NCBI RefSeq assembly: GCF_027409185.1 | Contig: NC_084475.1 | Coordinates: forward strand, 13,970,130 to 14,034,129 | Direction of reading: 5' to 3' | Source: Cynocephalus volans | Lineage: Eukaryota > Chordata > Mammalia > Dermoptera > Cynocephalidae | DNA length: 64,000 nucleotides | Shown here: positions 56,840 through 64,000 of the stretch, in pieces | Position numbering within the stretch: position 1 is the stretch's first letter | Layout: each line of letters opens with the position of its first letter | Position numbers and translations under genes: made by a program | Notes under the pieces: model-generated | Told to the model about the DNA's origin: nothing | The model's database searches: none | What the model saw: the letters and a program-made list of their open reading frames with translations, nothing else

Positions 56840-57310
56840 TAGAGACATATGAGAATGTTTAGTGTAGCCTTGTTTATAATGGCTATAAACTGGAAAAAAA
56901 CCTAAACATCTAACAATAGGGAATTGGTTAAATTATAACACACCCATTGTGTACATACATACGATGAAATTCTATTCAGCCATTAACAGTGATGATAGAG
57001 ATGTACACATACTAAAATAGAAAGAAGTCTTTAACATCCTTTTCCCACCATTTTTTAGATTATACTGAGCGGTATACTAAAATAGAAGTCTTTAACATCC
57101 TTTTCCCACCATTTTTTAGATTATACTGAGCGGTATGTATAGTATGTCAGCAGCTTTTATAAACATGTTTCTTTAATGTACACATATATGTACACCAAAT
57201 ATAGTCTGGAAGGATATATATAACAAAACATTTAGAATCTGGGTCTTTTATTTTTAATATTTTTATTTCCTAAAGCTTCTACAAAAACCTATTTTTTTGA
57301 GAAGAAAACT
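56840..57310 (+). mobile_element. Old L1 (L1M-type) 3' fragment
   Basis: It reads 'cttgtttataatggctataa', then 'ctaaacatctaacaatagg', 'attctattcagccattaac' and further on 'gtctggaaggatatatata', the order of L1M ORF2 end and 3' UTR. A later tandem duplication lies within it. Confidence 0.75.
57009..57134. repeat. Perfect recent tandem duplication, about 61-65 bp unit
   Basis: Copy 1 is 57009-57073 and copy 2 is 57074-57134, directly adjoining. They are identical except for four bases (AAAG) present only in copy 1. Confidence 0.95.
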
Positions 57311-58665
57311 GGACATGAGGAAGTGAACTAAAGAACAAAACAGAGTAAGGTCTTCAGCTGCTTCTTACTTCAAGACTGAGACTTTTTTAAAAAGTACTGA
57401 TACATCAAGATTTTATGAAGGCTGTTTTACCTCCCTGTATTTAAGAACTTCCATTTATTCACTTGCATTGAGCAGGCCAATAATACTTTGAAACTAATAT
57501 GAGAGCCTACATAGAATCCAGGTGTATACGTTGTTATTTTAATACATATAAAACATTACACATGTCTTGTCATCAAAGGTAAGAACAACACACCTCTTTC
57601 AAAGACGCTTTGGTTCCTATTTTCTGCCGATTCAGACCAGTCTTCTCACTATCAGGGAGGCTTAGGGAGTATCTCACAATCTACAGATGGACCAGGATTT
57701 TACAAATTGAGAGTGAAACGCATTGGTGGGGGCAACCAGCATAAAAAAATAAAGGAGTACAACGTGGTAAGGATAATTACTCTATGCAGCTTTTTTCCAA
57801 CTATTCACAAATACATTTGGTATGTACTGGGTCACAAAATAATATATATTTCTCTGAGACAGAGTCAAAAAAAAGTTTTAAAGTTAACTAATTGATCTTA
57901 ACATTGTCAGCCATCAAAGTGGTCTGCTTTATGGGATAAAGAAAAGACCATTATTTACTTCTAACCCTAAAGGTATAAAACTGAATTTTAACTATCAGTG
58001 CCTTAAGATACATACAGAGGTAAAATCATTTCTGTCTTCTAAAACCAAAAACTTGAAATAGGAAAAAAAAAATCGTACTTCCTACACTTAGTGAAGTTTT
58101 TAATATCAGATTGCATGGGAGAAAAAGCCACTACTTGATGGTGCATGGTTTTGAAAATTAAATCTGTTATCCTAGTATGAAAGTATTTACCTTGTTACAT
58201 CTGTTCTTGAAAAGACAGAATTCTTTTACCAAAAGAGAAACAAGGGTTCAAAAACTTTGGGACTGAGAAAGACCCATCAAAGAAGAACCCTATTCCCATG
58301 ATCCTGATTCCTCACTCCTCATTAGACAACTTATCCAAATCGACAGTTACATTTCTTTTCTCTCAATTTTCTATATTGGCTTAGTGCTCACATCTGATCA
58401 GGGTATTTTCATGCCAAATTTGTTATTACCAATCCAAAAAGAATAAGGCCATGATCTGTGAATTAAAAACCCTTTGCAAATCCATGAACACAAGTAAAAT
58501 AAAGTTAAATTTATGAAGACTCTGGCCAACAACCTATCTCAACAAAATACAAAGGCATCTAAGAGTCCTGTTTGAAGATGTGTGTGAAAAGGGAGGACTC
58601 CACATTAGTTTAGGTAACAATAAAATCTACCATAACATCCTTCTAACTGCAGACACCTGGGTAGG
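57311..58665. other. Intronic sequence, nothing recognised
   Basis: AT-rich, no named repeat or exon on either strand. Confidence 0.4.
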
Positions 58666-58765
58666 ACCCAGAACTATCATGATACAGTCGATTCTGGAAT
58701 CACCTGTGGGTTTTATAAAAGTGTACATGCCGGAGCCCCATCTCAGGACCACGTTTGGCAAACAG
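58666..58765. mobile_element. hAT-Charlie (MER5-like) remnant
   Basis: A short stretch with 'ggaatcacctgtgggtttta' and 'ccggagccccatctcaggac' resembles one arm of a MER5-type element. Confidence 0.5.
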
Positions 58766-58849
58766 CAGGGCACAGGCTGTTCCCATGTCCACCCACATGG
58801 ACATGACAAATATTTATGTGCCAAACATGTACAAGGAGGCATTTCACTA

Positions 58850-59500
58850 GGGCTGCTTAATCATTCAATAAATATTTACTGAGCTTAATCAAGAAGCAAG
58901 TGGTGGCAATACACCCATGGATGAGGGTAATACCCAGCTACTACAACAACAGGAATCCAGCAGTGGATGCTCAGAACTAGGAGAGGCTACTTAACATAAA
59001 TGGTGTCTCAGCTGGGCCTAGAATGATGAGGAAAACTTTTAATAGATAGGGTAGGACAGACTAGGAGGACAACAAGAGCAAACTCAGAAAATAAAGGAGT
59101 GTTTTGGGGAAAAAAAAGCTAATAGTGTGGCATTGCTGGGCCCGTAGCAGGAGGAGCTAGTGAGAGACCAAACATACATGAGAGGCTGTGGCTAGATTAC
59201 CAAGAGCAGTGAAGTCTGCAGGAACAGGTTCAGAGCATGTAAGACATGCTCAGGTCTACACTTAGGGATCTGTGTGAGATGAATGAGGTCGGGGACACTA
59301 TGAGCAAAGCCCCATGGGGAGGCTTCCCAACATATGAAGCAGGAAGGCAGGCCTGGGAGGACTGTGGAAATGTGAAGGAGGGGGACATGTGCCACATCCT
59401 AGAGGGAGATGGAAGGACTCGGAAAGGAGATGGAGCTGACTAGGGGCACCCAGGACTGAGCCTGGCAAAGAGCAGGTGCTCAGTAAATGTTTGCTGAATG
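58850..59500 (-). mobile_element. Likely L2 LINE remnant (reverse)
   Basis: It opens 'cattcaataaatatttactg' and continues with gapped similarity to the reversed L2 3' region; 'gtgctcagtaaatgtttgctg' near 59480 may be a separate L2/MIR end. Confidence 0.5.
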
Positions 59501-62135
59501 GAAAGACCATTGGTGAGCCTTGCAAAAAGTTTCAGCACAGTAAAGGAGGAAGTCACGATCCAGAGAGGAAAGCACGGCAGGTCGATGAGAAAGTACCTGT
59601 GGTGGCTACAGACAGTAAAGAGGTCTGGTGGTGGAAGGGAGAAAGGGAAGGCATACAGCAAGCTGAGGGAGAAATAAGACAAACAAATATGAGTTAGGAA
59701 GGGAAAAGAGCACATGAGCAGGCTAGTGAAAGAACACGGGGGTGAGAAAAATCTGAAGAGATGAACAGAAGGGAGAAATACTAGAAAAAGCTTTCAGGAG
59801 CCATGAGAGAATGTACAGCAGAAAGGTAGAGGGACACTCCATTCTCTTTGGCAGAAGAAAAATACGTATAAATTGTGGAACAGAGGACAGGGAAGTGGCA
59901 GGAGTTCGTTTCCTTAGCTCACATGGCTAAAATTATACACCAGACGTAAAGGACTCTGGTCCCTCAGCTAAGCCTACCCTTAATTTTCCAGGGTGTGAAG
60001 TCAGTTTAAGAGATAACCCATTTATACCCATGGCAGAAACTAAACAACTCTAAAGACTATTTTCTGCTAATAACCTTTAGAAACCCCCCAGGCAGGAATA
60101 TTAATTACCGAGTCTCTCTGCTTAATTAAAAACAGAACCAGAATATATGTGTATATTTATTACCTAGAACTGTATGCTTTCTCCTCTTAATTAGAAAAGC
60201 AGATCAACATAGTATTTTATTTTCTTTCAAGCCCCAGCTTTCTCTCACCTCCATCTCCCCCATTCATTGGTGCTTTGAATTTACGTGAACCTCAAAAGAA
60301 AAAATATATATAACCAGTGTACACTCCATCCCTGGAGTCATAGTGAAGTTCACTTTCATTCTAAGGCTGCTGCAGAATCTGGATTAAATGCAAACGGTGA
60401 TCCTAGCCAAGACTATCAGAGCATGACATAAAGTCTGTGCTTCCAAAGTGCCCAATAATTTAAGAGACCTTTAGGTCTGCTAATACTGGTGAGACTATAA
60501 ATTCCAAATGAACTGAGTGGGTTAATTAAAACCACTTATAAGACAGGAAAGAAAATGCAGGTGGTAACTTTTCTGTGTCCATCAGGAACATATCCTTTCT
60601 GTACTTCCATTTCCCTTATCAAACAAAATTGAACACACAATGTGTTTTAAGTTCCTCCCTACTGAAACAGTCTCTTATCATTTCACTTTGTATAAATTTC
60701 AACAGGACAAAAAACAATTCCCACCTGTAGAAAAAGATAGGCACGTCTGTGTCTTCAGACTTTAACATTCAGTTGGGGTAGCTTGGTATGCCAGGAGTTC
60801 ATACAATATACTACAAACATCACAAGGACTTAAACTTTGCAAGCAAAGTTTCTTGAAACATTCATTTTTGAAAGGACTCTTCCTTCATCTGAATAGACCT
60901 TTCAAGAAGTGAATTTCAGAGTTAATTCGCTACAGGGTTTTAAACACACAGTCCTAACAGTCTCACCCCAAACAGAGTCTGCCAAAACAGTTCTGTTTCT
61001 TAGGATGTACCTACTATTCTAAAACAGATTAAAGATGAAAATGGGCAAAAACTAAGAGCCTTAAGATACAGTTTTTAAAAAAATCTTGCTAAATCTTCCT
61101 AATGTCATCTAAACTCACAGTATTAAAAAAAAAAAAACAAAAAAAAACCTAGCACTCAGCTAATTCTTATCAGTTAAAGTAAATGGATTTACAGAATTTT
61201 CATTTTAAAAATACATGGATTCCCTGGTTCTATTATTTTTGTATTTATCATGCCTCTGTACTCCCACTAAGAATATCCTTGGGATTCTGGTATTGACATA
61301 AAAAAATCTCCCCTTCTAGCAGAGACAAGAGTCTTTATATTTTAAAAGGTATTATTTTTACCTACTCAGGGAGAAGCCCTTTTTAGAGGGCGTATACCTA
61401 GGTACCAGAAGTCAGACTTACACGGAAATTTATAGTGTAATTTGTGGATAAAAACATTAAAACTGAAAGCAAAGAGGATTACTCCTACTATACATAAAAA
61501 TACAATTCAAACTAAAAAGGCCAGCTCCTAAAGAGAAAAAATATAACTATGTTAAATTTAGCTAGTGTTTGCCTGTCTAAATAACTGCCCAAGATAAAGA
61601 ATGTCATTACTTTTATTAAGGACCCAAGAGGAAGACACAAACTGATAAATAATTTCATGTCTTGCTCACCAAAGAGAAAACCGATCCTGACCTAGATATT
61701 AACTAACATGATTAGTCTAGAATGGCTTTACAAAAAAAATTTTAATCCTATACTAGTAAATTACAGCTCACTTAAAAAATAGTATCTTAAGACTCACAAA
61801 TTAAATACAAGTCATTGGAGTTAAAATTCAAAGTCTTCAATTCGAGCATCAATTAGAATATTGGGGGAAAAAACCAAACAAACCACTAGACCCCAATTTC
61901 TTCTTTGCTTTTTTCATACTAGAAATCTAAAATTGCTTTCTAGCTAATACCATATCATAGAATTTACTTGGAAAATATTTCTCAGCTAAAAGAGAGGAGT
62001 ATGAAAATTCTTCTCTATTCCTATGATTCAAGAGAAGCCTTAAACCTAGCTGCTCCTGAGCATATTTAGCAAAGTGTCTCAGTACTTCTGTTCTACCTTC
62101 TGTGAGACAACACACACCACGGTCAGGAGCAAGCA
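59501..62135. other. Intronic sequence, nothing recognised
   Basis: AT-rich. Only short A-runs (for example 61120-61147) stand out. Confidence 0.4.
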
Positions 62136-62139
62136 GCCC

Positions 62140-62250
62140 AACGGTAAGGCTCTGGGGCTCAATTCTTCTGCCTCTTACTAGCTGTGTATCTTTGGGCAAG
62201 TGACTACTTTTCTGGGCCCCAATTTTTCCAACTAAAAAGTGGAGATAATA
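62140..62250 (+). mobile_element. MIR SINE remnant
   Basis: It reads 'cctcttactagctgtgtatc', then 'tttgggcaagtgactactttt' (core 'tttgggcaagtgac') and 'ctaaaaagtggagataatac', a MIR core. Confidence 0.8.
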
Positions 62251-62892
62251 CGTACTAAGATGGGGGGAAGAAAATGCACACAAATTAAAGCTTCTCTTTA
62301 CATAACTAATCTGACAAATCAGTTCACATTCTTTAGCTTCATAGTATCTAGGAAAAAAGAGGCATTTACTATACTATCTCGATTTTACAGATAATTTTGA
62401 TTTACTTGTGGCACAGTTTCATGGTTTAACATACATCAAATAGCTCACATCTTATTTCTCATATTTGCCAATATTATTACATTTAGGAGAGAAAGGCAAC
62501 CTTTGGAAATTAATTATAAGTAACAATTTTAAATCTCTCTAGGAATTTAAATAAATTCCTTACAAATGAAAATTGAAGTTACAAGAAAAAGAATACTAAA
62601 ATTAAGCATTTCAAGAGACACAGGAAATGGTTTCTCCTATCTGAGTTAGTCTCTGGGAAACTTACCTCATTGGCTCTACCTTAGAATTAAAAGATAAAAC
62701 ATTTTCATCAATAATGTTAATAAAATAATTATATAAATTATTAATAAAATTAGTAATTCATTAATAATGAATCATTTTATTTTCTCTTTTATACACGATT
62801 GTTAAAAAGCAGCCAAATGCCCCTAAATTTAGTTTTTTGTGCTACAAACATAATAACCTATTCCAGAAATGAAAATTCAATTATTCAGGGCT

Positions 62893-63000
62893 GGGCCAGC
62901 CAGTTAGCTCAGTTGTTTAGAGCATGGTACTGGTAACACCAAGGTCCAGGGTTCAATCCCTGTAGTGGCCAGCTACCCAAAAAAATGGAAAGAAAAAAGA
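62893..63000 (+). mobile_element. Monomeric tRNA-Ile-like SINE with perfect target duplication
   Basis: The body reads 'ccagttagctcagttg', then 'ggtaacaccaaggtccaggg' and 'ttcaatccctgtag', with an A/G-rich tail. AATTATTCAGGGCT repeats flank it at 62879-62892 and 63001-63014. Confidence 0.93.
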
Positions 63001-63014
63001 AATTATTCAGGGCT

Positions 63015-64000
63015 TAACTTTCCATTTTAAAAGAGCTTCCCCTGTCTTTTGCTTCCCCAGCTTTCCCTTTGTTCATTCGTCCTCTTACTTGCTAATGCCA
63101 CACTGGGGAAGCTCAACATAGCACGGCCCAGCACAGGAGGCTACTCTGGCAAATGTTCGGCATGCAAGGGTGAACCTAATGGTTACAACACCTCACTAGG
63201 CGATCCACCGGTGAGTTCAGATAAAATTACCTGTATGACTTAAATTATATGAAGACAATCTAGTCCATCCTTCAGTCTAAAGATTACAGAGTGGTTCAAC
63301 AGCTGGATTTCTTTGGACTAGTAAGAACAAGATACATGATCCAAGAGGTTGAATAACAAGACACTGTTTTCTTCTGTGATACTAATGCGTAGATTTTAGA
63401 AAAAGAGTGGTCATTTTCTACAAAAACAATTAAAACAAAACCCTAACACTAATATGCCTGTCTTGCTTAAAATAAGAGATCAGAAATGCTTAATTTTAAA
63501 AAAAATAACAATTTCTATTCCTGTTCTCAGGTATCAAAACTGAAGATACGGGGGGGGGGTAAAGGCTAACACAAAGACTTAGATCTACTACCTCTGAATT
63601 AATGTGAACATCATATAGCAGGATTTACATACAGACAGAAGTAGAGAAATACTGATGCTGATACCATGAAAGTAATCTCTGCACACTCTTATAACTCAAA
63701 AGGATGATGGTAACTCAATTACCGTTACACCATTTTATCATCAGATGTTCACAGTAGCCTCTAATCTTTGGTTTTCTTTCATCCCTGAAATTCCCCAATT
63801 ATGACATTAAATAAAAGCTCAATTACTTTTCTGTTACTCATAAAAAAAAAAAAAAAAAGCACAGAAAGGGGGATGTTAAAAGGGGGTAAAAAAGCTACAG
63901 AAATTCAAGTCTCCACATAGGATTCTAATCTGTACATGTTCATTAATTGTAACTGAATAAGTGTTACTACCTACATGGGAGTTACTGATTTCCACCCCCT
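63015..64000. other. Intronic sequence to the window edge
   Basis: No recognised exon. A less AT-rich stretch at about 63,090-63,215 stands out and might be an old transposon piece; a run of nine G lies at about 63,550. Confidence 0.35.

Larger units (their letters stand above)
54812..64000 (-). other. FAM104A: FAM104A/VCF1 intron (partial)
   Basis: AT-rich sequence without recognised coding exons on either strand. It contains a MIR, an L1M fragment, a tandem duplication, an A-rich insertion, an L2-like and a MER5-like remnant, and one tRNA-derived SINE, all listed separately. I searched for exons encoding the basic middle part of FAM104A and found none, so the intron probably runs past the edge. 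Confidence 0.65.

Noticed and set aside
57590-57680. Candidate upstream FAM104A exon on the minus strand
   Set aside because: No acceptor/donor pair encloses a frame that resembles the basic middle region of FAM104A.

Overview
The window is nuclear DNA from a placental mammal. It holds two complete protein-coding genes, the 3' end of a third, and a dense set of retrotransposons. The order SSTR2 (+), COG1 (+), FAM104A/VCF1 (-) matches the order I know from human chromosome 17q25. The interspersed repeats include a 5'-truncated L1, many old L2/MIR/hAT remnants, and at least twelve copies of a tRNA-Ile-like SINE, as monomers (about 100 bp) and dimers (about 175 bp). No Alu, B1 or other 7SL-derived SINE was seen. 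This combination best fits a colugo (Dermoptera, whose CYN SINEs are tRNA-derived), but that is inference; a lineage with a similar tRNA SINE, such as some bats, is not excluded.

Layout. 1-16,600 is gene-free: an L1 (417-3011) with a clean target-site duplication, an L2 remnant, simple repeats, MIRs and one dimeric SINE. About 16,620-18,020 is a CpG island with the non-coding first exon of SSTR2. A 4.1 kb intron leads to the single SSTR2 coding exon (21,581-22,684, 367 aa). From 22,685 to 41,880 come the SSTR2 3' UTR and an intergenic desert with seven tRNA-derived SINEs, an L2 broken by later insertions, several MIRs and a pair of LTR-like sequences. A second CpG island (about 41,880-42,640) carries COG1 exon 1. 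All fourteen COG1 coding exons can be joined with GT-AG introns into one 981-codon frame (42,284-53,554). The last coding exon of FAM104A lies tail-to-tail with COG1 (54,576-54,809, minus), and the rest of the window is its upstream intron.

The three genes are not an operon and have unrelated jobs: a somatostatin-responsive Gi-coupled receptor at the plasma membrane, a subunit of the COG Golgi tethering complex, and a small nuclear cofactor of the p97/VCP ATPase. I found no undescribed molecular system. The most interesting observations are gene-level: loss of the usual first SSTR2 start codon, a Trp-to-Ser change in SSTR2 extracellular loop 2, a usable SSTR2B-type cryptic intron, and in-frame upstream ATGs in COG1. 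At repeat level they are a paired LTR with a MIR between the copies, a bare A-rich tail flanked by its own target duplication, and a perfect recent tandem duplication.
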